Shown here: positions 30,374 to 42,541 of the stretch, piece by piece
How the letters are laid out: every line of letters starts with the position of its first letter
How positions within the stretch are numbered: position 1 is the first letter of the stretch
Source of the DNA: Sarocladium kiliense
Taxonomy: Eukaryota; Ascomycota; Sordariomycetes; Hypocreales; Sarocladiaceae
Length of the DNA: 64,000 nucleotides
Direction of reading: 5' to 3'
Assembly (NCBI GenBank): GCA_030734395.1
Contig: JAUZTG010000020.1
Span: forward strand, 2,108,001-2,172,000
Notes under the pieces: generated by a model
The model's input: the letters and a program-made list of their open reading frames with translations, nothing else
What the model was told of the DNA's origin: nothing
Databases searched by the model: none
Position numbers and translations under genes: made by a program

Positions 30374-32404
30374 ATGGAGGCCAAGAACAACCGCGACCCT
30401 GCTGATTCTCCCATCATGGCTGGCAGTGTCAACACCCAAGCTCCTATGGTAGAGGACAAGAAGATGATGAACCAGCCTCCGACACCAGATTCTGATGGAG
30501 ATGCCAGTCGGCAGCTCACCAACGAAAAGCATAACCCCGGCAGCTCCAAGGGTGGCATCATGGGCTTCTTCCACAAAATCGGCGACCTCCCAGAATGGAC
30601 CTTCAGAGGCAACAGACTCCAAGGCAAAGCCCTCAACTGGGGCATCGGCATCATCGCATCCTGCGGTTTCCTCATGTTCGGCTATGACCAGGGTGTTCTC
30701 AGCGCTCTACTCACTCTCGACGATTTTCAGAAGAGCTTGCCGTTGATGACACCGCTTGAGGAGTCCAATTACCTCTGCTATCATGATTACCCGGAGAACA
30801 ATGACAGGAATGACGCTATGTGTACGGGCTCACCGAATACTCAGGCTGCTGCCGTTGCGATCTATCAGATTGGCTGCTTCCTTGGTGCTGTCCTGATCCT
30901 GTTCTATGGAGAGTCTTGGGGACGCAAGTCTTCGACTTTCTGGGGCAGTCTCATCATGATCATTGGTACCATCATGCAGGCGGCGACTTTCAGCTATGGT
31001 CTCTTCGTTGCCGGTCGTATTGTTGGAGGCGTAGGCAATGGCATGGTCACATCCAGTAAGTCTCTCTCTTTGTCAAAAATTTGACGAGTCTTTTCCTCTG
31101 ACTGCGTTTAGCAATCCCAACCTGGCAATCTGAATGTGCCCGTCCTCACCAACGTGGTTTCCTGATCCTCATCTCCGGCGCCCTGATCTCAGGAGGCATC
31201 ATGATCGCATACTGGGTCGACTACGGCTTCTACTTCCTGGAAGGCTCCATCCGATGGCGTTTCCCCATCTCCTTCCAATCCTTCTTTACCGTCATCGTCA
31301 TGTGGGGTCTTCTCTACCTCCCCGACTCACCTCGTTGGCTCGCCATGAAGGGTCGCCACGCTGAAGCCCGCGATGTCACTGCCAGACTCCTTGGTCTGCC
31401 TGTTGATGCTCCTGAGGTCACAGTTGAGGTTGAGGCTATCACCGAGGCTCTTGAGGCGCAGAGTCGGGGCGGCAAGTTCCAGTTCAAGGAGCTTCTAACC
31501 AACGGACCGTCGCAAAACCTTCGCCGTACACTACTCGGCATGTTTGCTCAGTTCTTCCAACAGATCTGCGGTATCAACCTCATCACATACTATGCTACGT
31601 TCTTGTTTGAGAACTCCCTCGGTTTCGGCCCCAGCATGTCTCGACTGCTTGCTGCTCTCAATGGCACCGAGTACTTCCTTGCCAGTCTTGTAGCACTGCC
31701 TCTGATTGAGCGCACCGGTCGACGAAAGCTGATGCTTTTCGGTGCCTTTGGTATGATGGCCTCCATGGCTATTCTGGGAGGTACCGTGTCTACTGGTCGT
31801 GTGGCCGATAACGGTGCCCCTATTCTCGAGGACCGCTTTGGCATCCCAGCTGCGGTCTTTCTCTTCGTCTTCAACACCTTCTTCGCCATCGGTACGTTCA
31901 GCTTTGAATACAATGCTTCTCACTCATTTCTAACCATAGAAACAGGTTGGCTTGGGATGACATGGCTCTACCCAGCTGAGTGTACTGGCTTGCGTATCCG
32001 CATCCAGGCCAACGCCCTCGCAACATGCTCCAACTGGATGTCCAACTTCCTGGTAAGTGCTGTCAATGACCTGTACCAACGCGAGCTTCACTGACCTCTC
32101 CAAGATCGTCATGATCACCCCTCCAGCCTTCGCCAACCTCGGCTACCGCACCTACGTCATGTTCGCTGTCTTTAACGCCGCTATCATTCCCTGCGTCTAC
32201 TTCTTCTTCCCCGAGCCCAAGGGCCGTAGCCTCGAGGAGCTGGATGTCATCTTCGCCAGTGCGCACTATGATGGAGTAAACCCGGTGAAGAGGGCGAAGC
32301 ATATGAGGCACATTGAGGGCCAGGAGTTGGAGACCGAGTTGGCGAAGTACTTTAGTGTGGATTCGCAGCATGCTGAGAATGCGACTGCGCCTGCGCAAGG
32401 TTGA
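30374..32404 (+). CDS. MFS sugar/polyol transporter, STL1-like
   Basis: Plasma-membrane sugar or polyol:H+ symporter, 622 aa in four exons (introns 31056-31111, 31892-31945, 32053-32104). The ATG at 30374 follows an upstream in-frame stretch without ATG. The N-terminus is a long hydrophilic arm of about 85 residues. TM1 reads NWGIGIIASCGFLMFGYDQGVLSALL. The first half has WGRKSSTFWGSL, the RIVGGVGNGMVTSTIPTWQSECA segment restored by splice 1, and LPDSPRWLAMKGR. The second half has QQICGINLITYYATFLFENS, ERTGRRKLMLFGA and FFPEPKGRSLEELD, where PEPKG replaces the usual PETKG. The TSTIPTWQSE segment is shared with Stl1-type glycerol/sugar carriers, but the substrate is not decidable. Its 3' end is convergent with the DPP IV gene. 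Confidence 0.93.
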
Positions 32405-32579
32405 GTCTATGTAGGAAGTCGACGCCATTTGAGTGATCATCATGTTATTATCACGGCTTCTCAGTGGTCTCAAACAGGCCAAAATTGCTCACACTTCTCA
32501 ATCGAACACTTTCTCAATTGACGTGACATTTTGGTCGAGAATTACATTCGTAAGAACTAGACTGGTATGTCTAAAATGA

Positions 32580-34922
32580 TCATGCCGTGGAGCTCTTCTT
32601 GCTCCACTGGTGCACCAACTCCTTATCCTCAGGATCACGCTGGACCTCGTCCCAGAGCTGCTTCGTCTGGAACCTATACCGCCACAGGCTCGCGCCATTG
32701 TACGTGAAACCATGATCGCTATCCGTGAATGTCACAATCTTCATCTTCTCAGGAGATACGCCTTCACCGACAAGCAAGTCAATCAGTGCCGCGGCATTCT
32801 GGTAGTGGACGTTGTCATCACCGGTTCCGTGGAGGATGGAGAAGGTGCCGGCCACGTTCTTGAAACCCTCGACATTGCGGACAGCGGTCGTGGCGTAGCC
32901 TTCTTCGTTGTCCTCGAGGGTCTTCATGAAGCGCTCGGTGTACATGGTGTCGTAGAAGCGCCAGTCAGACACGGGAGCGCTGATCATACCGAAGGAGAAG
33001 ACACCAGAGTCCTCCTCGAGGGTCTTGGCTGTGAGGTAGCCTCCGTATGAGTGCCCCCACATGCCGATCTTGCTGGCGTCGATGAACTCGTTCTGAGCAA
33101 TAAGCTGCTCGGCCGCCCAGATCTGGTCGACGGGCTCAAGCTTGCCAAGCTGACGGGTGACAGTAGCGCGGTACTCACGGCCCTTGAAGCCAGTGCCACG
33201 ATTGTCAATTGTGTAGGTAATGAACTGAAGCTCGGGCTCGGAGGAGATGTAAGCGGCCCAGGAGTAGACTTGGAAGCTCTTGATAACGCGCTGGGAGTTG
33301 GGGCCACCGTAGGGAGTGAACAGAACGGGGTACTTCTTTGAGGGATCGAAGTTGGGAGGAAGCTGCTGCATGACATTCATGGAGTAGCCATCGGGGTGTT
33401 CGAGCTCGAAGTAGGTGATGTTGGGCAGGTTGTACTCGTCGATCCTCTTGTAGAACGCTTCGTTGCTAGTCAAGGTGCGAATAGGCTTGGTGCTGTTGGA
33501 GGCGTACAGCTCCTGGTACGGGACATCAGGTCCAGCGTATGAGAGGATATAGTAACCGCCACCAGAGCTGAACGACGCGGACCAGACCGCTGGGATATCA
33601 TCATCCACGAGAGCCTTGATCCTTCTCTTACATTTGGTCTTGTAAGAGACGCTGTAGACGTGGCGCTCGGTGCTGTGGCGTTTGCTGGCAGCAAAGTACA
33701 CGAGACTGCGCTTCGAATCGACCTTAAGGATGCTGGACACTTCCCACTCTCCACGAGTAAGCTGAACGGGTTCTCCTCCCTCGACGGAATGGAGGTAGAT
33801 GTGCATCCAGCCGGACTCGTCAGACATGTCGACGTAGTAGGTCTCACTGGAGTTGGCCTCAATGGAGCCCACGTAGGAGATGGCCATCATGTTCTCGAGC
33901 CAGCCATCGGTACCATCACGCTCGCGGACGATCTCAGAGGAGCCAGTCTCTGGGTCCACAACGACGAGCTTCTCGAGATCCTGAACACGGTTGTACACAC
34001 GGTAGATGAATTTGGAGTGAGCATCAGTAACCCAAGCAACCTCGCCAATGATGCGATCATCCTCCTCGAACGCCTCAATAGCAACCTCCTTGAACTCTCC
34101 AGACTCGACGTCCAGGACATTCAGCTGCACAGTAGGGTTCTTGGATCCAACTTTGGGGTATCTCAACTCCAGCTCAGCAGGGTACGGGGGAGCTACCTCC
34201 TGGTTGTCCATGAAGTAGGGAATAGTGAAAGTGCCCACTCCAGTCTCGTTGAAGCTGAGGAAGGTCACGAACTTGGAGTCCGGTGAGAACCACAGGGTGT
34301 AGCGGTCACCGAAGATCTCCTCCTCATAGACCCAATCCGGGACACCATTGAACTTGTCTGGTCCACCATCGGTGGTGATTTGAGAGACAGTTCCATCGGG
34401 AGCACGGAGGTAAAGATCATTTCCACGGACAAAGGCGACGGTCTCGCTGTCCGGGGCCATGGCCGCGTACTGGATATCACCAGCCTGGTCTTCCACGACG
34501 GGCTCTGTCTCGCCACTCTCCACATTGAGAATCCAGTAGTCGGCATAGTACGAATACCGGTATTCCTTTGTGTAGTTGGTAGCAATCAGCATCTTTTGCG
34601 CATCAGAGCTGATCCAGTATTCGTGGGTGTCCTCAGGGAGCTGGTCCGCTGTGACGAACGTGTCTGTCTCGCCAGTAGCGATGTTCTCGAGGACGAGGTC
34701 GCCGGCGTCATTCGTAGTGATAAAGAGCCCATCGTCGCCAGAAGCAGCCCAGCGAACAGACATGCTTGATGGGCGAATGGTAGCGCTGGGGACGGTCTCG
34801 TTGAATGTGAGAAGGCGTTCGCCATTGCCGGTGGGCTGGTAGATGCCACGAGGAGGCTCAATGGCCGAAGCCAAAGAGACGACCGACAGCAGAGCTGCCA
34901 GTTGTGTTGTGACTCTCGCCAT
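32580..34922 (-). CDS. Secreted dipeptidyl peptidase IV (S9B)
   Basis: Serine peptidase that removes X-Pro/X-Ala dipeptides from N-termini outside the cell; 780 aa, one exon, close to the length of secreted Aspergillus DPP IV. Signal peptide residues 1-20 (…VVSLASA). The beta-propeller fills the first 500 residues and carries the DPP IV glutamate motif DWVYEEEIFGDRY, which binds the substrate N-terminus. The alpha/beta-hydrolase domain has the catalytic serine at about residue 625 in GMWGHSYGGYLTAK. The catalytic aspartate lies in HGTGDDNVHYQNAA and the catalytic histidine in TDSDHGFTYNGA. Several NxS/T sites are present. No transmembrane anchor beyond the signal is seen, so it is the secreted rather than the vacuolar (DapB-like) type. 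Confidence 0.97.
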   Translation of the reverse strand: MARVTTQLAALLSVVSLASAIEPPRGIYQPTGNGERLLTFNETVPSATIRPSSMSVRWAASGDDGLFITTNDAGDLVLENIATGETDTFVTADQLPEDTHEYWISSDAQKMLIATNYTKEYRYSYYADYWILNVESGETEPVVEDQAGDIQYAAMAPDSETVAFVRGNDLYLRAPDGTVSQITTDGGPDKFNGVPDWVYEEEIFGDRYTLWFSPDSKFVTFLSFNETGVGTFTIPYFMDNQEVAPPYPAELELRYPKVGSKNPTVQLNVLDVESGEFKEVAIEAFEEDDRIIGEVAWVTDAHSKFIYRVYNRVQDLEKLVVVDPETGSSEIVRERDGTDGWLENMMAISYVGSIEANSSETYYVDMSDESGWMHIYLHSVEGGEPVQLTRGEWEVSSILKVDSKRSLVYFAASKRHSTERHVYSVSYKTKCKRRIKALVDDDIPAVWSASFSSGGGYYILSYAGPDVPYQELYASNSTKPIRTLTSNEAFYKRIDEYNLPNITYFELEHPDGYSMNVMQQLPPNFDPSKKYPVLFTPYGGPNSQRVIKSFQVYSWAAYISSEPELQFITYTIDNRGTGFKGREYRATVTRQLGKLEPVDQIWAAEQLIAQNEFIDASKIGMWGHSYGGYLTAKTLEEDSGVFSFGMISAPVSDWRFYDTMYTERFMKTLEDNEEGYATTAVRNVEGFKNVAGTFSILHGTGDDNVHYQNAAALIDLLVGEGVSPEKMKIVTFTDSDHGFTYNGASLWRYRFQTKQLWDEVQRDPEDKELVHQWSKKSSTA

Positions 34923-36229
34923 TTTGGAGACTGAACGTCAAGGATCGTGGGGTCCTGAGTTTTGACTCTGTTGTATAGAGTTCACCTCCAGCGTTGACCG
35001 TTGCCAGGGAAGTGGGATTTCTTCGACCTTGTGCGACAGACAATCGCTTGAGCACAGTTTGCAAAGGTGACAAGGAAGTCGAGAGGACAAGGACGACCAA
35101 ATTCTGCCTCTTAATACATCTTCCGTCTCCTCGATCGCGTCAGACTCCCCTCTTCTCATCCATTTGACCACGCGACCCTGGTCAGTACTGCTGGTTCCTC
35201 TGTCCGCAGACCCATCTCTATTAGTCTTGGCTTTCGAAAGTTCTTCGAAGCATTGCCAGAAGGAAAAGGCAATGAACAGCGCCCGTGGTGTAATTGGAAG
35301 TGTCGATCACCTGCCTTTCCAAGGTAGACTGGCCCGGCGTTGATGGTGTCCGTCGCGGAGTTGGGAGCCAGGCACCTTCTTGATCGGTGCCGCGCCGGTA
35401 GTCTGCGCGAATTGGGCCCACAGTTGGCCTTGGTATTCGTTATATCCATCGAAGCCGGGGTTGGACGAACGAGGAGGACAGGATGCAGGGCGGCAGAACA
35501 GCGTGTGTGTGGTTGCATCGGCTGCTTTCCGACCTGGAAGGGGCTCGACCAAGCTCATTAAGCATAAATTGTGAAGAGGCCAATGGTCTGGCATCTGTAG
35601 TCTGCCAGCCGGGATGCGAGGATAGACAGACAGTCTTTTTCTTCTGGCCTTATTCGATCAGCGACGGGTCAACGCCGACCTCCCAGATAAGGTTAAATCA
35701 AAGGTGGCGGGGGACCCTGGATCTCCAGAGGCGGCTCTGTGGCAGACAGCCGTTGCTTGCCGCCTGGGCTTAGTCCCGTTTGTCTTTCAAAAGTACCTTG
35801 AGTGGTGATACGAGTCACGACTGGGATCGCAGGCTTGTGAGCCTTACACGACGATCTCCATCCCATCGGTGATTCTTGCTCACTGGCTGGTCGACGCTGG
35901 AGTCCAGGGCCCAGGGTTGAGGGTTGAGGGAGGTCACGTGCAATGTTAGACATGATGGTATCACGACACTCATATAACTTCGTGATCATGAGTAGCTTAC
36001 AATACGTGGAGCGACAAAAAGATGATCAAGGTTTGTCACATTGGTATATGGAGAAAGCCGGAGCTGGAAATAGATGCAGGGTAGCATTGTCAGTTGGACT
36101 TCGTCGTTGCCAACCTTATTCTGACGTAACTTCAAGATGGACGGACCCTCAGTAGCTACGAAATTCTAGTCTGTAGCAGACAACTCTCTACCTCGGACAA
36201 CGGCCACATCGCAGTCGCCAATCGCCATA
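34923..36229. other. Divergent intergenic region, nothing recognised
   Basis: About 1.3 kb between the starts of the DPP IV and Cwf19-like genes. Open frames here have no domain, and no RNA gene is seen. Confidence 0.5.
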
Positions 36230-38347
36230 ATGGACGGTCTCGACGAGTTTGAGAAGTCGCTGGCTGCAGATAAGGCCGAGCGTGAACGTGAGGAGCGCGA
36301 CCGCGACGACCGACGCCGTCACAAACATAGGCATCATCACCGCCATCGCGACGACAAGGAACGAGACAAAGGTCGTGACAGAGATCGCAACAAAGACAGG
36401 GATGGCAAGGACAGGCATAGGCGGCGACGTGACGACGATGATCAGGAGCACCGACACAAGCGCTCTCGGCATTCACACGACACTGGCGACCGCGACCTCG
36501 GCCGGAACGAGGAGCGCTCACATCGGCGCAAACACGGTGACGATCAGCATCTGAAGACCTCCGAGCAGAAGGAGGATCTTCCAATACCAGACGACGAGAA
36601 GCCTGCCGCTCTTGACTCGGTGGACAACACGAGATCCGCCAAACGAGACGACTGGATGACTGCGCCGTCCTCCCTTGACATCGACTACATTCACCGACCG
36701 CGCAAGGCCACCCCTCCACCCAAAGAAGAGCCAAAGCGTTTCATCCATGATCGGGAACTCAATCGCGGCCTCAACGACCCTATACCTCAGCCTACTGCTG
36801 CCGAGCCTACTGCTGCGTCGACACGCACGTTTGACTACACCTTTGGCGATGGTGGATCTTCATGGCGCATGACGAAGCTCAAAGCCGTCTATACTGCAGC
36901 AAACGAAAGTGGACGCCCCGTCGAGGATATTGCATTAGAGCGATTCGGTAGTCTCGAGGACTTCGATGCTCACTGTGAGGAGAAAGAGGAGCTTGATCGA
37001 CGAGCGCTCTACGGCAAGGGGTATCAGGGAAAGGAGAAACCTACAGGCGAATTGACTCGTGCGCGTGAACTATCCCGGCGCGCAGATGAAGCCGCTTCAA
37101 AACCAGAGCCGGAGCAAGGGGTTGTGATACCTGACACAGGTGCCTCAAGCAATGCCCCAGCAGCCGTCAAAGACCAAACAGCCCTCAACCGTCTCCGCGC
37201 CCAGATGATGAAAGCAAAACTCCGCCGCGCTCCCAACGCCGCGCAGCTCGAGCAAGAATACAATGCCGCAGCAGCAGCTTTCTCCTCTGCCTCTCAAGAC
37301 CCGGGGGCTGTCGTTCTCGGTGTCATGGACAACCGTCAATTAGCTGGCACCCGTGGAGAAGTCAAGGCTGTGACCAACAAGCGCGGAAGGGAGCGTGGTA
37401 CGGTGGAAGAAAACACAGATATGACTATTGAGGATATGGTCCGCGAAGAGCGCCGTACGAAGAATCAAGCGGGCGGTGAGGGCCTGCGCCTTGCAGAGCG
37501 CATCGCGAAAGATGGGAAGTACGATGATGATCTGGACTACATGGACGAGAACGCCGAGAAACTGGCCAAGCGTGTTCACAAAAGCGAGATCAATCTCAAG
37601 AACACTGCCGTCTCCCAGTTCCAAAAGATCAACCGCATCCTCGACAACTGCCCCCTCTGCCACCACGAAGACTCCGCTCGACCGCCCATCGCCCCTGTCG
37701 TCTCCCTCGCTACGCGCAGCTACCTCACTCTTCCCACAGAACCCGAAATCAGCCCTGGGGGTGCCATCATCGCCCCTCTCGCGCACCGCGCAAACCTCCT
37801 CGAGTGTGATGACGATGAGTGGGAAGAGATGCGCAACTTCATGAAGTCCCTGACGCGGATGTACCACGATCAGGGACGAGAGGTGCTCTTTTATGAGAAC
37901 GCGGCTACTCCTCATAGACATCTTCACGCCGCCCTCGTTGCTATCCCAATTCCTTACGATGAAGGCGCCACCGCTCCAGCCTACTTCAAAGAAGCCTTCC
38001 TCACCTCTGACGAAGAATGGTCTCAACACCGGAAGATCATCGATACAGCCAAAGCCGCAAAGGAAGGTCTCGGACGCGCCGCCTTCCGCCGCTCCATCGC
38101 TAAAGAAGCGCCGTACTTCCACGTATGGTTTGGTCTGGATGGTGGACTGGGCCATGTTGTTGAGAATGCAGACAGGTGGCCGAAGGGAGACATTTTTGCT
38201 CGGGAGGTTATTGGGGGCATTGTTGGGGCTGAGCCGCATATTGTGAAGAAGCAGGGGAAGTGGTCAAGGGGGGATGCGAGTCGAGTGGAGGGGTTTAAGA
38301 AGGGCTGGAGGAAGTTTGACTGGACGAGAATGCTGGCGGAGGGCTGA
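36230..38347 (+). CDS. Cwf19-like splicing factor (CwfJ domains)
   Basis: Spliceosome-associated protein of the late/intron-lariat stage, nuclear; 705 aa, one exon. The first 120 residues are an Arg/Asp/His-rich RD/RS-like tract (DRDRNKDRDGKDRHRR). A central helical region includes MTIEDMVREERRTKNQ and LRLAERIAKDGKYDDDLDYMDENAEKLAK, the conserved block just before the CwfJ core. The CwfJ_C_1 domain begins RILDNCPLCHHED, with a zinc-type CxxC-H pattern, and includes the HIT-like histidine triad TPHRHLHAALVAIP. CwfJ_C_2 follows with APYFHVWFGLDGGLGHVVE. This matches S. pombe Cwf19 and yeast Drn1, partners of the lariat-debranching enzyme. No introns, although it is itself a splicing factor. Confidence 0.95.
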   Translation: MDGLDEFEKSLAADKAEREREERDRDDRRRHKHRHHHRHRDDKERDKGRDRDRNKDRDGKDRHRRRRDDDDQEHRHKRSRHSHDTGDRDLGRNEERSHRRKHGDDQHLKTSEQKEDLPIPDDEKPAALDSVDNTRSAKRDDWMTAPSSLDIDYIHRPRKATPPPKEEPKRFIHDRELNRGLNDPIPQPTAAEPTAASTRTFDYTFGDGGSSWRMTKLKAVYTAANESGRPVEDIALERFGSLEDFDAHCEEKEELDRRALYGKGYQGKEKPTGELTRARELSRRADEAASKPEPEQGVVIPDTGASSNAPAAVKDQTALNRLRAQMMKAKLRRAPNAAQLEQEYNAAAAAFSSASQDPGAVVLGVMDNRQLAGTRGEVKAVTNKRGRERGTVEENTDMTIEDMVREERRTKNQAGGEGLRLAERIAKDGKYDDDLDYMDENAEKLAKRVHKSEINLKNTAVSQFQKINRILDNCPLCHHEDSARPPIAPVVSLATRSYLTLPTEPEISPGGAIIAPLAHRANLLECDDDEWEEMRNFMKSLTRMYHDQGREVLFYENAATPHRHLHAALVAIPIPYDEGATAPAYFKEAFLTSDEEWSQHRKIIDTAKAAKEGLGRAAFRRSIAKEAPYFHVWFGLDGGLGHVVENADRWPKGDIFAREVIGGIVGAEPHIVKKQGKWSRGDASRVEGFKKGWRKFDWTRMLAEG

Positions 38348-38699
38348 GTGGTCATGATATAATTGAGAGGGTGGTTCATACAACGAGAAATCAGATGTCG
38401 ACCCGTTGGGGCCTTGTTGAAGACGCTGCGTCGCAGAGTTCAACGGCAATGGCAGCCTGAAACGAGGAATCAGACTCACCGTGTCGAAACTAAGCTATAA
38501 GTTGCCATTTAAACCCTCATTCTCAGTCTTTCAGTGGTTTATTCAGGAGATATCAGCAGAGTACGCTTCAGTCTTGCGATTACACCGGCATGGTCTTTGT
38601 ATGGTACAATGTCTCACACACGGCTTCCTCTTAAGCCCAACAGTTCCAATATATCCTACACATACCAACGTTCTCTCGACCACTCCTCCCGAGCCACTG
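38348..38699. other. Convergent 3' intergenic region
   Basis: The 352 nt between the convergent ends of the Cwf19-like and COQ9 genes. Nothing recognisable besides presumed 3' UTRs. Confidence 0.55.
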
Positions 38700-39529
38700 C
38701 TAAATCCTCACCCCCTTACTCCTCAGAACATTCACCCCAGCTCCCATCGTAAACCCAACCCACTCCCTGACGGCCTTCGCCGCACCGCCCACTGTCCTCC
38801 CCTCATCTAACCTCCTCCTCAAGAACTCCTGCGTCTCCACGAAACCGGGTGAAGTATCGTTCGTCATGAAGAGCTCGGTCGAAGCATATGCTGCGGAGAG
38901 GCTCGCGCGTTTGGTGTACCAGGATGGGTCGACAGAGATGTCGCCCGAGAGATGGAGGATTTCGTCGGAGAGAAGGGCGAGTTCCCGGATGGAGAACGGA
39001 ACGTGGCTGGGTTGGGCCATGATTGCGAGGGCCTGGAAGGGAATATGTCAGTATATGTTGCAGAAGAAGTTTTCGCGTATGGTTGTTGACAAACCTCCTG
39101 CCAGCGGTGGATGATATCCTGGTTCGCCAACAGTCTCTCCCAGGTAACCTTCTCAACCCTCCCTTCAACACTTCGCCCCTCCTCCTCAACCACCTTCCCA
39201 CATCTCCCTCTCAATCCTTCCCTCTGCGTAACCAGATGCCACCGTATCAACCCAAACGCCCCATCCGACAACACACTCGGACTGATGTCCCTGTAACCAG
39301 CGTCCTTGGCTCCGAGGCCCAACGCCCGCGTTGTGAATCCATGCTCGGGAACGTGCTTGTATCCGGCTGAGAGAATGGCAGATTCGACGTCGGTGAATGG
39401 GCCGGGTGGAGGAGGGTGGTCGTGGGAGTGGAAGCGGCGGTTGGGGAGGAGAGAGACGGCGCTGAGACGGAGGGGATGGCGGAGGAGGGTGGTTGGACGA
39501 GCGTGAGCCGCCCTTGCGCATGATACCAT
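38700..39529 (-). CDS. COQ9: COQ9, ubiquinone biosynthesis protein
   Basis: Lipid-binding partner of the mitochondrial CoQ synthome that supports the Coq7 hydroxylation step. The protein has 255 aa in two exons; intron 39033-39094 is phase 0. The N-terminus (MVSCARAAHARPTTLLRHPLR…) is basic with no acid residues, a typical mitochondrial presequence of about 35 residues ending near RRFHSHD. The TetR-like N-terminal half covers VESAILSAGYKHVPEHGFTTRALGLGAKDAGY. The conserved COQ9 block follows: ALAIMAQPSHVPFSIRELALLSDEILHLSGD, SVDPSWYTKRASLSAAYASTELFMTNDTS, FLRRRLDE. All parts expected for the family are present. The gene is head-to-nothing: its promoter faces the long gene-free region. Confidence 0.93.
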
Positions 39530-42500
39530 TTTGCAAGTGAAGAGACGTATGCCCGGCAGTATTGCCTACTATATGAAGGGCTGGAGCTGTTGTCGGCAGT
39601 GGGGATGGTGAACTTCACATGCTTCACAGGTCGAACAAATTTGGGTGGTCGTGATTGAGTGGCATGAGGTCCAATTGGGGGACAAGGCTACCAGGTCCGC
39701 TGCCGAACCAAATAATGGCCAATGAGAATCCGCAATACTTCTTGATGTCGCTATTGGCTACTGAATGCGGCTCTGCGACACTCTACCTACCCTATATCAA
39801 CCTCAGCCTCGGTTGCTTCACCACCCGGGGACTCGGGCACGAAAGTTGTTTCTCCCTCCGCCCGATCCCATACGTGTATAGAATTGCATGCTACGCATGT
39901 CTTGGTTGATGGTGTGATAAGACTCCAAGCTTTTGCCTGGCTGTATCGGCTTGCGTCGCACGTTTCAAGTGGCGTTCAGGGCCTTGTGGATAAGCCCATC
40001 AGGCGACCTCTCAGAGCCCTTCGGCTCCTCCTTACCTGCGTTGACCGACTCCCCGATATGAACATGGCGTGGAGCAATACTTTACAGCTTGCAGAAGCAA
40101 AAGTGATGACTGACTTGATTGGCTCTCGGCTCGTCCATTGCGAGGGGCTTTGTGGCGCCAAATCCGGCACGCAAGCATAGCTGGAGGGGAGTGGTTGGCC
40201 ATGCCGAGCGAGTGTGGACTTTGAAGTAGGAATGACCATGCACGGTGCTGGACAGGCACTGAGCTTGCAGCCTTAGAGTGAGTGTACCATTATCATCGGG
40301 GTATGGGGAACAGGATCAGAAGCACATCTTACTGGCGGAAGAGGCAAGCGACGCCGAACCGTTGAACCCGAGCAGTGACAATGGCATTCTGTTTATCGGC
40401 TGGCTTCGCTCCAGCATGCAGCTTCCCATGTGAGCTGCCCCGCCTATGATCACCGGGGGAAGCTGCCGGTGATGGAGACCATGGCTTGCCACCGCTAGCA
40501 TGAACGCAAATGCGCGCGGGAAGTGGGCTCTGGCCGTAGATCTGGGGGCCGGGCTTGCTGCTTGACCTGTTTCGACTCACTCGCATGGCATTTACAGAAC
40601 AATCACGAGCAGTGCTGTCAGCCCAGAATGAAGGATCCGAGCACAGGGTCACGGTGGTGTGCCGCAGCGGGCTGGTGCCCTAAGTTATGATTAGATTGCA
40701 ACGCCGGGATTCAGTGATCAAGTTCTGCACTCAGTCAGCCACGAAAAGCGTTGGGACAATCGCGAGGGAGTGCAATTCACGGCGACCCCGGTAAGCCCTC
40801 AACACCTCTTTTGGGCGCCATGCAGCTGCCCCCCACCAGTCCTGCGATGTTCATTGGCCACTCCAGGGAATATTGGTTAGGTTCATCTGGTGCATGGACA
40901 GAATCTCCGCCAGACGTCGATCGAGGTAGGGTCAAGGCTGCTGTTGTACGAATTGGACCACAAATGTGGCCTAGGGCCATTAGAGACCATATCGCAGCTT
41001 CATCCTTGCAGCACCGCACAAAAAGAGCGTATTGTAATGAAGAAAGGCCCTTGGTCGCTGGATTTCGATATCGGCCATGATACGCTTAGTGGTATGAGGC
41101 TCATTAGCATTGTCTGAGATGCATTAGTCCCAGGCTCTCAAACTTCTCACGCATAGCAGAGTACGGTATGTACAAGAGGTTGAATATCAGAGCCATGCCA
41201 TCAAAACGGGAGGCCTCGTCGGAAGAGGGGTCAAGCCACGCCAGGATGATGATTACCTCTGCTATGCCTGCAATTAGACTCATCTGCGACAACGTGACTC
41301 GATTTGAGTGAGCATGCCAAGACGCTCCGGAAGGTGTCACGGTCTGGCCAAGGCCGAGGATGGTTCGTCATGCCGCCTGCATGCATACGAGTAGTCGCCC
41401 AAGACACATATGCCCCTTTGACTGTTGGAGAACAAAAAAGTTGATTGCTGGAGGAGCCACGCATAGTCTAGGGGGCGCTTGCAAAGCCGGGAGATCCCAG
41501 AGGAAGATTCCTCTAGGAAACTTTCAACGCCCTTGGTGATGCTTCCTTACGCTATTGGACTGACAGGCAGAGATGAGGTGAAGTGAGAATCAGCAGCGGA
41601 TACAGCGTTCAACGAGCGACTCCGCTTCGGGTGGTAGGGTGACGAGGACAAAGCTCGTTGGCGATGGGATTGGCTGGCTGCCATGCCGCGTGTCTGCATG
41701 AGAGAACAAGCGGGAGCACGGTGCCAGGTACGGGTGGAGTTTGATCGTGGGGCCACAGAGATGACGGTGCGGACAGTCGAGTAGGGTGTGGAGGATGGAC
41801 GACTCGTGATGTTTGGACGGACCGAGCTGCGGGACGAGAGATAGATGCAGAGACAGTAAGTATCGCAAGCAGAAGTAGAGAGGGCCAACGTATTCCGTAC
41901 CCATGATGGAAATGAAGACTGTCCAGGTGGCTGAGACACAATATTACGAATCATGATAGTAGCGTAGTGATGTCCAGGATTTGGGTCAGAAGAAAAGCCA
42001 GTGAATAGCACTCTCCATGGTCGGGGCCGATGGGAAGAAGGAGCCATGCGGGATATCCCTACCCTGCCTTATGGACCACTGTCGTGCCCTGCCACGGAAC
42101 AGGGTTGGGCAAGCCACATTCGGGATCCATGGGCCAAGATCGACGCCTGTCATTGCGATCAGACTTGGGTGGGATTCGCCGGATGCACTGCATAATTGCC
42201 TAGATCGATGGATGGGTGGATGAGTGAGTGGTTGGATGTCGAGCGAAGGGCATGACTGAATGCAGTCCTGGCTGGGTCGGGTTTGAACTTCATGCCTCTC
42301 ACCGAGGACGCGCTTCTTCCTACTTTGCAGTTTGTCGGAGTGGTGGTGGTGCTGCTCCTCCATGAGCTCTGCCGTGGGTTGTTGGTCGTCGTCGTCAACA
42401 AGGTGGAGCTTGCCTACAGACTGGCGTGCAGCCACAGGTACGAGTCTCGCAGTTGGCGTCAGTCGAGTCCGAGGCCCTTGACCACAGTCAGCCTAGAGCC

Positions 42501-42541
42501 CTGCAGCAAGCCCTGGCCCGGCCGGAGATACCTGACCTCAG

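Noticed and set aside
33660..34286. 208-codon plus-strand frame
   Set aside because: Antisense shadow of DPP IV, composition driven by the opposite codon pattern.
37340..38239. 299-codon minus-strand frame
   Set aside because: Antisense shadow of the Cwf19-like gene; no domain.
41547..42435. Overlapping minus-strand frames of 149-166 codons
   Set aside because: Pro/Ser/His-rich composition typical of random C-rich DNA, with no recognisable motif.
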